This document shows, one piece after another, positions 1-5,852 of a DNA stretch of 5,852 nucleotides; position 1 is the stretch's first letter, and each line of letters opens with the position of its first letter. The notes under the pieces were generated by a model. The model was not told the origin of the DNA. It worked only from the letters and a program-made list of their open reading frames with translations, and ran no database searches. Both the position numbers and the translations under genes were made by a program. The DNA is from JBCDIQ01 sp039024295 (GTDB lineage Bacteria > Bacteroidota > Bacteroidia > J057). The stretch lies in NCBI GenBank assembly GCA_039024295.1, contig JBCDIQ010000361.1, positions 1 to 5,852 on the forward strand, read 5' to 3'.

Positions 1-2532
1 GTTATAGGTGGGAGTCCCTTTAACCTGAGCTTTGATAGTTGTGGCATTACGGCTTCTCGAAACATTATCGCTACGCCACCAAGTATGACGATTAACCTCT
101 TGGTCTGTTCAAATGGCGTACCTGGTTGTACAGCCTCTTTCCAAGGAACACCTTCAGGTCCACTGACCTACAGATTCGACCCACTTATTTCTACTTATAC
201 CTCTTATTCTTGGGATTTTGGAGATGGAAACACCTCTAATGCCCTGCGTCCTTCTCATGTGTACAGTAGTGCGGGTACTTACACCGCAAGATTAATCGTA
301 GCAGACATCGGTTCCGGATGTAGGGACACCTCCCAGCAAGTTATTACGGTAAGTGCACCAGGGCCACAAGTATGTGATGCCGATTTTCTCTCAACTGTGA
401 GCTTGAGTAACGGACTCATGAGTTTCCAGGGCATTCATATTCAGCCAGGTAACTTCGCATACTCATGGGATTTTGGAGATGGCAATACTGCTACAACTCC
501 TGTGGTCAATCACTTTTATGCTGCGATTGATACTTATGACGTTTGTCTCTACATCACAGATAATACCTCAGCCTGTAATGATAGCTTCTGTACCATCATC
601 CTGCCCCCTAAAAATGCACCCTGTAGTGCTTTCTTTTTTGAGACTCAAGATCCACAAGACAGCCTAACCTTCTTCTTTTTGCCTGATAGTAATTTTCAAA
701 GCTATCAGTGGGATTTTGGGGATGGAACTACTAGCAGCAATGTATTTGCTTCCCATACCTACGCTTCAGGGGGTAGCTACAATGTTTGCCTGATTGTATC
801 TGATGTTGGATGTTCAGATACGTTCTGTACCACGGTAAACGCAGCGGTTAATACCAGGCCTTGTGATGCGTCTTTCACCACCCGAATTTCTCCATTCTTG
901 CCTTTGGAAGTCCAGTTTAACGCCAGTTTTCCACAAGGGAACATGTCTTGGGATTTTGGGGATGGAAATACTGCAACTGGAGCAAACCCCTATCACATTT
1001 ATGCTGCGCCAGATACGTATCAGGTGTGCTTAACCATTACGGATCCCGGTAGGAATTGTACCACTACTACTTGCCAACAAGTAATCGTAGCCAACGGAAA
1101 TAGTGGACCCAATTGTACTGCAGCTTTCTACTCTTTCCCACTTAATCCAGGCAATCCATTGGATGTATTCTTTGCAGCTTTAGATTCAAATCTGGCAACT
1201 TACAGCTGGACCCTCGGTGATGGTACTACCAAAAATACCCCAACTTTTTCTCATACCTACGCCTCAGCAGGTACCTACAATGTATGCCTGACAGTCACTG
1301 ACGGGGCAGGTTGTGTTGATAGCATATGCAATGCTGTCGTGATTTCTGGACCTCCAGCTCCATGTTCAGCGCAGTTCTTTGCTAATCCAAAAAATAACGG
1401 GGCACCCAATACCCTGGAGTTTGTGCCTGCAAATGTAAATAGCAACTATACCTATAATTGGGACTTTGGTGATGGCAATACTTCTGCTGCAACCATCCCA
1501 ACCCACACCTATGCTTCTGCCGGTACTTATCAGGTGATGTTAATCTTAAATGGAAATACACCTGGCTGTGCAGATACTGTCATCCAAAGTGTTAGTACGG
1601 TAAATACCCCTCCCCCAAGCTTCCTGATGTTGGGACAGGTATTTGCTAACAATGCACCTGCTCAGGACATCACAGCTTACCTGATTCAATATGACTCAAT
1701 CGCGGGTACATTGACTGCCATTGACACCTTCGTGACAGATACCGCTGCTCCGGCCGGTTTCTTCTTCCTGCGAGCAGTTCCTGGCTCGTACCTGATCAAG
1801 GTTGCGCTGAACCCCGCCGATCCTGATTACAATAGCTATTTGCCTACCTACTACGTTCAGTCGTCTACCTTCTCTAACGCAACTATGCTTAGTGGATCTG
1901 GATTCCCATTTATCCGCATTGACCTGCTGGGGGGCAATAACCCAGGTGGACCGGGCTTTGTAGGGGGATTGATCAGCCAGGGAGCTGGAAAAAATGGAGC
2001 AGGGGATCCAATGGCAGGCATGCAAGCCATGATCTTCGATGACCTGGGCAACCCCATTGCAGCGGCTATGTCTAACGAAGACGGCGAGTATGAATTCCCA
2101 AGTCTGCCATATGGCAACTACGAAGTAATGGTTGAACTGTGGGGCCGTACCCCTGAGATGTTCCCCGTTTCCTTGACTTCGGGTTCACCCACAGCTACCA
2201 ACATTGACTTCAAGGTACATGACACTTGGATTGAAGCACTGAAAACCACCACTTCAGTTGATGACTTATTGGATGTTCAGAGCTTAAGGATGTATCCAAA
2301 TCCTGCGAACAATGCTGTAAACGTTGCTTTCACCAGCAATAACACCGCAAAGATGCAGCTGCAGATTTTGGATTTGAGTGGAAAGATGATAAAGCGCCAG
2401 CAGATGGAAGCTGGAGTTGGACAGGTGAATGCCACCCTAACTACTTCTGAGCTGCCACAAGGAATGTATTTGCTGGAATTGACCCTCGATGATCGCCTGG
2501 TCAAAGCAGAAAAACTCATAATTGTACATTAA
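1..2532 (+). CDS. Large secreted PKD-repeat surface protein with T9SS type A sorting domain (5'-truncated by window edge)
   Basis: The reading frame is open from the first base, and the first ATG (position 85) is not followed by a signal peptide, so the true start lies upstream; 843 residues are visible. Residues 1-40 are probably the end of an earlier module. Residues 41-535 hold six PKD domains with the core WDFGDG (WTLGDG in the fifth) and the later H-x-Y-x(6)-Y element. Residues about 540-638 and 654-740 look like two carboxypeptidase-regulatory-like modules; the second has the typical 'DGEYEFPSLPYGNYEV' core. Residues 761-843 match a Por/T9SS type A sorting domain: YPNPANN, then LQILDLSGK, then LPQGMYLLEL and a final K-x-E-K-L-I-I-V-H. 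In this family the C-terminal domain directs export across the outer membrane and is usually cleaved during surface attachment. The protein is therefore probably a surface or released adhesin- or matrix-like protein. No catalytic domain is visible, but one could lie upstream. A terminator-like hairpin begins 12 bases after the stop. Confidence 0.9.
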   Translation, partial: VIGGSPFNLSFDSCGITASRNIIATPPSMTINLLVCSNGVPGCTASFQGTPSGPLTYRFDPLISTYTSYSWDFGDGNTSNALRPSHVYSSAGTYTARLIVADIGSGCRDTSQQVITVSAPGPQVCDADFLSTVSLSNGLMSFQGIHIQPGNFAYSWDFGDGNTATTPVVNHFYAAIDTYDVCLYITDNTSACNDSFCTIILPPKNAPCSAFFFETQDPQDSLTFFFLPDSNFQSYQWDFGDGTTSSNVFASHTYASGGSYNVCLIVSDVGCSDTFCTTVNAAVNTRPCDASFTTRISPFLPLEVQFNASFPQGNMSWDFGDGNTATGANPYHIYAAPDTYQVCLTITDPGRNCTTTTCQQVIVANGNSGPNCTAAFYSFPLNPGNPLDVFFAALDSNLATYSWTLGDGTTKNTPTFSHTYASAGTYNVCLTVTDGAGCVDSICNAVVISGPPAPCSAQFFANPKNNGAPNTLEFVPANVNSNYTYNWDFGDGNTSAATIPTHTYASAGTYQVMLILNGNTPGCADTVIQSVSTVNTPPPSFLMLGQVFANNAPAQDITAYLIQYDSIAGTLTAIDTFVTDTAAPAGFFFLRAVPGSYLIKVALNPADPDYNSYLPTYYVQSSTFSNATMLSGSGFPFIRIDLLGGNNPGGPGFVGGLISQGAGKNGAGDPMAGMQAMIFDDLGNPIAAAMSNEDGEYEFPSLPYGNYEVMVELWGRTPEMFPVSLTSGSPTATNIDFKVHDTWIEALKTTTSVDDLLDVQSLRMYPNPANNAVNVAFTSNNTAKMQLQILDLSGKMIKRQQMEAGVGQVNATLTTSELPQGMYLLELTLDDRLVKAEKLIIVH
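121..1605 (+). repeat. Six tandem PKD-domain repeats within the secreted protein gene
   Basis: The repeats begin near 121, 373, 619, 859, 1108 and 1360. The TGG codon of the core motif lies at 211, 466, 709, 949, 1207 and 1459, giving periods of 255, 243, 240, 258 and 252 bases, all multiples of three. The core is nearly identical at DNA level in most copies (TGGGATTTTGGRGATGGAA). Repeats three and five also share a 41-base stretch (754-794 and 1252-1292) that differs at only six positions by my count. Each repeat opens with a Cys followed two to four residues later by an aromatic residue. Repeats two to five carry four cysteines and repeats one and six carry two. PKD domains are immunoglobulin-like beta-sandwiches that usually act as spacers or binding modules in extracellular proteins. 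Confidence 0.92.
2281..2529 (+). other. T9SS type A C-terminal sorting domain (coding segment)
   Basis: The last 83 codons of the upstream gene read SLRMYPNPANNAVNVAF, a middle strand LQILDLSGKMIKR, and a final LPQGMYLLELTLDDRLVKAEKLIIVH. The YPNP opening, the D-x-x-G-K turn and the G-x-Y-L-L-E-L strand followed by a Lys-rich last strand are the recognisable motifs of the type A sorting signal. The domain is recognised by the type IX machinery in the outer membrane, where it is normally removed by the PorU sortase. Its presence implies that the organism has a type IX secretion system elsewhere in its genome. Confidence 0.9.
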
Positions 2533-2544
2533 TCACCAGTTACC

Positions 2545-2592
2545 GCTGCTGATGGGGTGAAACTTTTTGCCCTGTCAGCAGCTTTAGTTTTT
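2545..2592 (+). terminator. Intrinsic terminator-like hairpin with T-tract, abutting the sigma factor start codon
   Basis: Positions 2545-2552 (GCTGCTGA) pair perfectly with 2575-2582 (TCAGCAGC). The stem continues inward through 2553-2561 against 2566-2574, with five Watson-Crick and four G-U pairs, leaving a four-base loop at 2562-2565: 17 pairs in all. The right arm is followed directly by TTTAGTTTTT (2583-2592), eight T in ten bases. This is the form of a Rho-independent terminator for the PKD protein gene, whose stop ends 12 bases before the stem. On the opposite strand no T-tract follows, so it would act only on + transcription. The T-tract ends at the base before the sigma factor ATG, so the element may also serve as an attenuator or leader structure for the downstream operon. 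Confidence 0.75.
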
Positions 2593-3171
2593 ATGCCTGA
2601 TATTTACCCGGAGCTTCTTCGGCGGTGCCGAAAGAAAGATAGAAAAGCGCAGAACGACCTCTACAGGTTGTGCTTTCCTATGCTTATGCCGGTATGTATG
2701 AGGTATTGCAAAAACGAGGAAGAGGCCCGAGAATATTTGAACTTGGGGTTTTACAAGATCCTCACCCAGCTTAAAAAGTACCCGGAACACGTTCCGTTTG
2801 AAGCTTGGAGCAAACGTGTCCTTATCAACCTGATCATTGATGAGCTGCGCAAAAAGAAAACCTACCGGAAGCACGTAGAAGTCCTGGAAGATAAAACTGT
2901 GGGAGAAGAAGGAGGATATAATTTTGAGCAACCGGAAATCAGTGCAGAAGAGATTTACGGATTTATCCGAAGCCTTCCTCCCAAAACAGCTGCTGTGTTC
3001 AATTTATACGCCCTGGACGGCTACACCCACAAAGAGGTAGCTGGTCTGCTCAAGATCGGAGAAGGCACTTCCAAGTGGCATTATTCAGAAGCACGTAAAC
3101 AGCTGAAAGCCATGATAGAGAAAGCACGCACATTACGACATAAAAAGCTGTCTTATGGAAAAGCAGTTTGA
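2593..3171 (+). CDS. ECF-type RNA polymerase sigma-70 factor
   Basis: The 192-residue product has the two-domain layout of extracytoplasmic-function sigma factors. Region 2 spans about residues 18-90 (AQNDLYRLCFP, then the FEAWSKRVLINLIIDELRKKK stretch expected to bind the -10 element and core polymerase). Region 4 spans about residues 118-178, with LPPKTAAVFNLYALDGYTHKEVA followed by a helix-turn-helix ending EGTSKWHYSEARKQL that should read the -35 element. I chose the ATG at 2593 because the protein then starts in the style of its relatives (MPDIYPELLRRCRKKD). An in-frame GTG at 2557 would add 12 residues encoded inside the upstream stem-loop. The gene overlaps the next one by 17 bases and probably heads a three-gene operon. 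No region 1 or C-terminal extension is present. Target promoters cannot be told from the sequence. Confidence 0.9.
   Translation: MPDIYPELLRRCRKKDRKAQNDLYRLCFPMLMPVCMRYCKNEEEAREYLNLGFYKILTQLKKYPEHVPFEAWSKRVLINLIIDELRKKKTYRKHVEVLEDKTVGEEGGYNFEQPEISAEEIYGFIRSLPPKTAAVFNLYALDGYTHKEVAGLLKIGEGTSKWHYSEARKQLKAMIEKARTLRHKKLSYGKAV
3155..3171 (+). other. Overlap of sigma factor and membrane regulator genes
   Basis: The ATG of the membrane protein (3155) lies 17 bases upstream of the end of the sigma factor's TGA (3169-3171), in a different reading frame. An A-rich stretch (ATAAAAAG) precedes the start in place of a clear Shine-Dalgarno sequence, as is common in Bacteroidota. Such overlaps usually mean co-transcription and often translational coupling, which fits a sigma factor and its inhibitor being made in fixed proportion. 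Confidence 0.75.
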
Positions 3172-4501
3172 TTTAGAAAAATATATCACCGAGCAACTGG
3201 AAGCCAGTTCGCCCCCTGCTTATGAGGAGGCATACTGGGATGAGGCGTTGGAAGTGATTAAATCAAAGGAGCGCAGACGCTGGAGGTACCTGTGGTGGCT
3301 GTTACCGACCTGTTTTGTGGGAATTCTTGCCTTGGGATACGCTGGGTATCTATCAAATCAGGAGGATGGTCTCGCCCAGGCCGCAATGGAAATGGCCCCG
3401 GCTTTATCCCCACAACAAGGGGAATTACCGATGAATCCAATTGAGGAAAATACCCTGAACGCTCCAATTGCTAAGCAATTAAATGAAACGTCCCATTCTT
3501 CACCCCAGAATACCCATATGCAGCCTATCTCTACTCCAAAAGAGAATATTTCTACCATCACTCAAAACACCTCTATAGCTTCTGTTTCCCCAATCGAACC
3601 CTCGGATCAAGCAACTGCTGCTGCCCCAGTTTCCTTTGACCAAAATAAGGGGCTTCTCATGTCAGTGGAACAATCCCGAGCAGGAGAACCACAACCTATA
3701 GATGCCCCTCAAGTAGATGCCTCTCAAGAATCGTCATGGGCACCAGCGTTGGACCGAGACGAAAATCGCGCCCGGTTTACCTTAAATATTTCCCAAATAG
3801 CCCCCAACCAATCTATCCTCTCCCAAGCAGACGGAATCATTCCCACCTCGCGGGAATTAACGGGGGTAAAAAATACACCACCCTTTCTCCCTCAGGTGCA
3901 TGTATATGTAATGGCCGGTGTCAGGGTGCTGAGCAATTATCCTGCTGCTGAAGAGACTGGAAGTTCCTGGCAATTCCAACCAGAAGTCGGGCTGGGAACT
4001 CATTATCGCTTTCATCGTCGATTTGCCTTGGAGTTAGAAGCAACTCTATATCAACGTGATGAGATCGGATTCACCCTTTCTTCTACGCAAACCACCCGGG
4101 TTTTTCAGCGAGAAACCACTACGCAAAACCTGACCTACGACCAGATGACCCTGCTCAATGTTCCCCTGCGCTTGAAGGTACTGGTTGCCAAAGGGCATAG
4201 CCTGAGTCTGGGCGGACAGTTCACCCGTGTGCTCCAAACCGCCGGAACCCTGAGTTCTACTCGCGAATCCATGCTTGCTACGGAAGCCTATGTGACCCAG
4301 CGATCTGTAAACGGATACACCGCTGGGCTACGGACGATGGACTACGGGCTTGAGTTCGGATATGGCTTTCGCCCCTGGGCAAGGTGGGAGATGAACCTCT
4401 TAGGTACCTGGGGACTGCGATCTGTTACAGACGGACAGCTTTTGGTAAATGAAGCCCGAAACCGGAGCATAGCCCTAGGGCTGAAGTATTACCTGCGATA
4501 G
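3155..4501 (+). CDS. Single-pass membrane protein with anti-sigma-like N-terminus and C-terminal outer-membrane beta-barrel-like domain
   Basis: The 448-residue product has four zones. Residues 1-43 are charged and cytoplasmic by the positive-inside rule (KSKERRRWR just before the membrane); the PPAYEEAYWDEALEVI stretch resembles the short N-termini of Bacteroidota proteins encoded behind ECF sigma genes. Residues 44-66 are one transmembrane segment. Residues 67-245 are low-complexity, rich in Pro, Gln, Ser, Thr and Ala, and likely a disordered periplasmic linker. Residues 246-448 alternate hydrophobic and polar residues in strand-like runs (VHVYVMAGVRV, FALELEATLYQ, LNVPLRLKVLV, SLSLGGQFTRVL, YGLEFGYGF, a closing SIALGLKYYLR), as in small OmpA/PorT-like barrels. 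Position directly after the sigma gene, with a 17-base overlap, suggests translational coupling and a role as its anti-sigma regulator. No zinc-binding HxxxCxxC motif of the ZAS type is present. The barrel call is based on pattern, not homology search. Confidence 0.72.
   Translation: MEKQFDLEKYITEQLEASSPPAYEEAYWDEALEVIKSKERRRWRYLWWLLPTCFVGILALGYAGYLSNQEDGLAQAAMEMAPALSPQQGELPMNPIEENTLNAPIAKQLNETSHSSPQNTHMQPISTPKENISTITQNTSIASVSPIEPSDQATAAAPVSFDQNKGLLMSVEQSRAGEPQPIDAPQVDASQESSWAPALDRDENRARFTLNISQIAPNQSILSQADGIIPTSRELTGVKNTPPFLPQVHVYVMAGVRVLSNYPAAEETGSSWQFQPEVGLGTHYRFHRRFALELEATLYQRDEIGFTLSSTQTTRVFQRETTTQNLTYDQMTLLNVPLRLKVLVAKGHSLSLGGQFTRVLQTAGTLSSTRESMLATEAYVTQRSVNGYTAGLRTMDYGLEFGYGFRPWARWEMNLLGTWGLRSVTDGQLLVNEARNRSIALGLKYYLR
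3701..3730 (+). repeat. Two-copy 15-bp tandem duplication in the linker of the membrane protein
   Basis: Unit one (3701-3715, GATGCCCCTCAAGTA) and unit two (3716-3730, GATGCCTCTCAAGAA) match at 13 of 15 bases and encode DAPQV and DASQE. The duplication is in frame and lies in the disordered periplasmic linker (residues 183-192), where length changes should be tolerated. It looks like a small slippage event rather than a regulatory element. Confidence 0.7.
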
Positions 4502-4518
4502 CCCAAATAATTGAACCC

Positions 4519-5670
4519 ATGAATCGACCAACATATACCCTTTCGTCTGTTTCTCTCACGGGCATTCTCATCGGATGCGCTGTGCTCCTGATGGTTTTTG
4601 CGGGCTGCAAACGCGAAGAATTACCTGCTGATGAGGACAATGCTGCCATCCTGGGGTTGGAAGGCAGGTTGGATGGACAGGCTTTCCGTTTGTACGCTGG
4701 GGAGGGCCAAGTCTACCAGGATGCAACCCTTGAAAAAGACGAACTGGATGTGACTACCTATGGGGGAACGTTCATCACCAATCAAGACCTGATTCCCAGT
4801 CCGGGTCAGGTACGAATCAGGATTCGGGGGGTAGAAGAAGGAGAACTAACGAATGCTTTGCCTGCGAGAAATTATCCTTTCAGGGGAGAGCATACCGTCA
4901 CTGATCCCGATCCCTTTGCTTTCCGGCTTACCGCACGCTCTGATGGCCAAAGGCCCTATACCTATGAGTGGGTCGAGGAAGATGGTTTGTCGCTGGTGGG
5001 GGCTGAACCCATTCTGAAATCTCCTCAAACGCAGGTACATAAGATCAAGCTGCATTTGGCTGATGCCAATGGCTGTCGGGATATTGCTCTGTTCGAACTC
5101 ATGAGTGGGGACCAATATTGCCCCAAGCCATTTTTCTTCAATTACGAAAAAGGGGCAGATGGCAACATCACCTTTCATCCGCATGTCGATACCACCACCC
5201 GTTCCTTAACCCATGTTATCTGGACATTTGGGGATGGCGGCTACCGGTTCAATGAGTTGGCTCCTTCCTATCAGTATAATTATACCGGCATTTATGGCGT
5301 CAAAGCGGTGGTGATTGATGACCAGGGGTGCATGAGCTGTGATTTCCAGAACGTCTACACCAAAGCAGGTCCCTCCTGCGCCAGCTCCATCATGAGCCGA
5401 ACCATCGGCAAGGACAAGGATGTGGGAAAGGTCACCGTTGATTACTGGAACGACGAGGGTCGCCTGTTCACTACCGACATGCCCATCAAACAACCCGAAA
5501 ATTCCTCATTTGACATTCAGGCTGTAAGCCCCTTTGAGGTGTCTGACCCCGATGGAGATGCCACTGCCCTGGTGGAAGCGACCTTCACCTGCCGGTTATT
5601 TGCCCGTGATGGTACCGGAGATTTCGTGGACATGGAGATTGATCAGGCGACGTTTGGGGTGGGGCGGTGA
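4519..5670 (+). CDS. Lipoprotein with PKD-like domains, third gene of the sigma factor operon
   Basis: The 383-residue product begins with a lipoprotein signal peptide: hydrophobic residues 11-27, then FAGC with Cys30 as the likely lipidated residue, followed by KREE. The charged start of the mature protein may favour surface display, as lipoprotein export signals in Bacteroidota are often acidic. Residues 43-125 form a beta-rich region (LEGRLDGQAFRLYAGEG, later VRIRIRG) that I cannot assign. Residues about 128-195 resemble a PKD/Ig-like module (YTYEW, HKIKLHLADANGC). Residues about 200-282 are a clearer PKD domain, with WTFGDG at 235-240 and a following Y-x(5)-Y-x-V element. Residues 300-383 form another beta-rich domain with no visible catalytic motif. 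The gene begins 17 bases after the preceding stop, so it is probably in the same operon. It may be a ligand-binding or structural partner of the membrane/barrel protein; this is inference from position. Confidence 0.8.
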   Translation: MNRPTYTLSSVSLTGILIGCAVLLMVFAGCKREELPADEDNAAILGLEGRLDGQAFRLYAGEGQVYQDATLEKDELDVTTYGGTFITNQDLIPSPGQVRIRIRGVEEGELTNALPARNYPFRGEHTVTDPDPFAFRLTARSDGQRPYTYEWVEEDGLSLVGAEPILKSPQTQVHKIKLHLADANGCRDIALFELMSGDQYCPKPFFFNYEKGADGNITFHPHVDTTTRSLTHVIWTFGDGGYRFNELAPSYQYNYTGIYGVKAVVIDDQGCMSCDFQNVYTKAGPSCASSIMSRTIGKDKDVGKVTVDYWNDEGRLFTTDMPIKQPENSSFDIQAVSPFEVSDPDGDATALVEATFTCRLFARDGTGDFVDMEIDQATFGVGR

Positions 5671-5852
5671 GGGTCGGAAAACCTGCTAAATACAAAAAAG
5701 GACTTGAAATTCAGGGATGCTTGTTCGTTCTACACAAAGGTTAGTATCAGTCTGCTATGATAGGTTTGTAGCCCGTTGAATTTATTTTGAAAATTTAATT
5801 CGATTGAGGGTCTTTCCTTAAGACGTATGATTTCTATTTTCAAGTTAGAAAA
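5671..5852. other. Intergenic region after the operon; no gene or clear terminator seen
   Basis: This stretch is more AT-rich than the genes before it. I found no strong hairpin with a T-tract after the lipoprotein stop. The frame from an ATG at 5827 stays open to the window edge (eight codons, MISIFKLE) and could be the start of another gene, but that is too short to judge. Confidence 0.5.
5761..5768 (+). promoter_or_regulatory. Possible Bacteroidota -7 promoter element (TAGGTTTG)
   Basis: TAGGTTTG fits the Bacteroidota primary-sigma -7 consensus TAnnTTTG at all six fixed positions. Transcription starting a few bases later would leave a leader of about 50 bases before the ATG at 5827. However, no TTTG-like -33 element is present about 20 bases upstream, so this is half a promoter and may be chance. 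Confidence 0.25.

Noticed and set aside
85..87. ATG as the start of the large PKD protein
   Set aside because: The frame is open from base 1, no signal peptide follows this ATG, and a T9SS cargo needs one, so the gene is cut by the window edge.
1696..2117. Minus-strand open frames opposite the PKD protein gene
   Set aside because: They overlap a gene with strong protein-family signals, encode no recognisable motif and have no start context; they are shadows of the + strand codon pattern.
2557..2592. GTG start that would lengthen the sigma factor by 12 residues
   Set aside because: The added codons lie within the stem-loop and T-tract, and the resulting N-terminus (MKLFALSAALVF) does not fit sigma factors; the ATG at 2593 gives the expected start.
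4576..4578. Cys20 of the lipoprotein (LIGC) as the lipidation site
   Set aside because: It matches a lipobox, but it lies inside the hydrophobic core. Cys30, after FAGC and before charged KREE, is at the expected end of the signal peptide.
4846..5493. Minus-strand open frames opposite the lipoprotein gene
   Set aside because: Their translations show no domain or signal sequence, and the + strand gene explains the region.
5745..5762. Short inverted repeat TATCA/TGATA as a terminator or operator
   Set aside because: The stem has only five pairs, mostly A-T, with an eight-base loop and no T-tract; this is expected by chance.
5778..5801. AT-rich imperfect palindrome (GAATT ... AATTC)
   Set aside because: The outer five bases pair but the centre does not fully match, and such patterns are common in AT-rich intergenic DNA.

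Overview
The window looks like chromosomal DNA of a Bacteroidota bacterium, most likely of the Saprospiria/Lewinella-like part of the phylum. The signs are a C-terminal type IX secretion (T9SS) sorting domain on a large PKD-repeat surface protein, a lipoprotein with PKD modules, start sites without clear Shine-Dalgarno sequences, and a sigma factor opening with the 'PELLRRCRKKDRKAQNDLYRLC' style that I associate with that group. The lineage is inferred from protein style only. All recognisable genes are on the + strand. I see no RNA genes, CRISPR array or insertion sequence.

Layout: (1) Positions 1-2532 hold the 3' part of a large secreted protein whose start lies upstream of the window. It has six PKD repeats, two carboxypeptidase-regulatory-like beta-sandwich modules and a T9SS type A sorting domain. 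(2) Positions 2545-2592 hold a long stem-loop followed by a T-rich tract. It looks like an intrinsic terminator but runs directly into the start codon of the next gene. (3) Positions 2593-3171 encode an ECF-type sigma-70 factor. (4) Positions 3155-4501 overlap the sigma gene by 17 bp. They encode a protein with a short cytoplasmic N-terminus, one membrane segment, a long low-complexity linker and a C-terminal outer-membrane beta-barrel-like domain. (5) Positions 4519-5670 start 17 bp later and encode a lipoprotein with PKD-like modules. (6) Positions 5671-5852 are non-coding as far as I can see, with at most the first codons of another gene at the right edge.

The sigma, membrane/barrel and lipoprotein genes are tightly packed and are probably one operon. 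The simplest reading is a cell-surface signalling cassette. The sigma factor would be held by the cytoplasmic N-terminus of the second protein, whose linker and C-terminal barrel could reach the outer membrane, while the lipoprotein would act as a surface or periplasmic partner. This resembles the logic of FecI-FecR-TonB-receptor systems, but with the anti-sigma-like part and the barrel in one polypeptide. The T9SS PKD protein just upstream is a possible regulated product, though the terminator-like hairpin separates it from the operon. The functional links are inference; the domain layouts are visible in the sequence.
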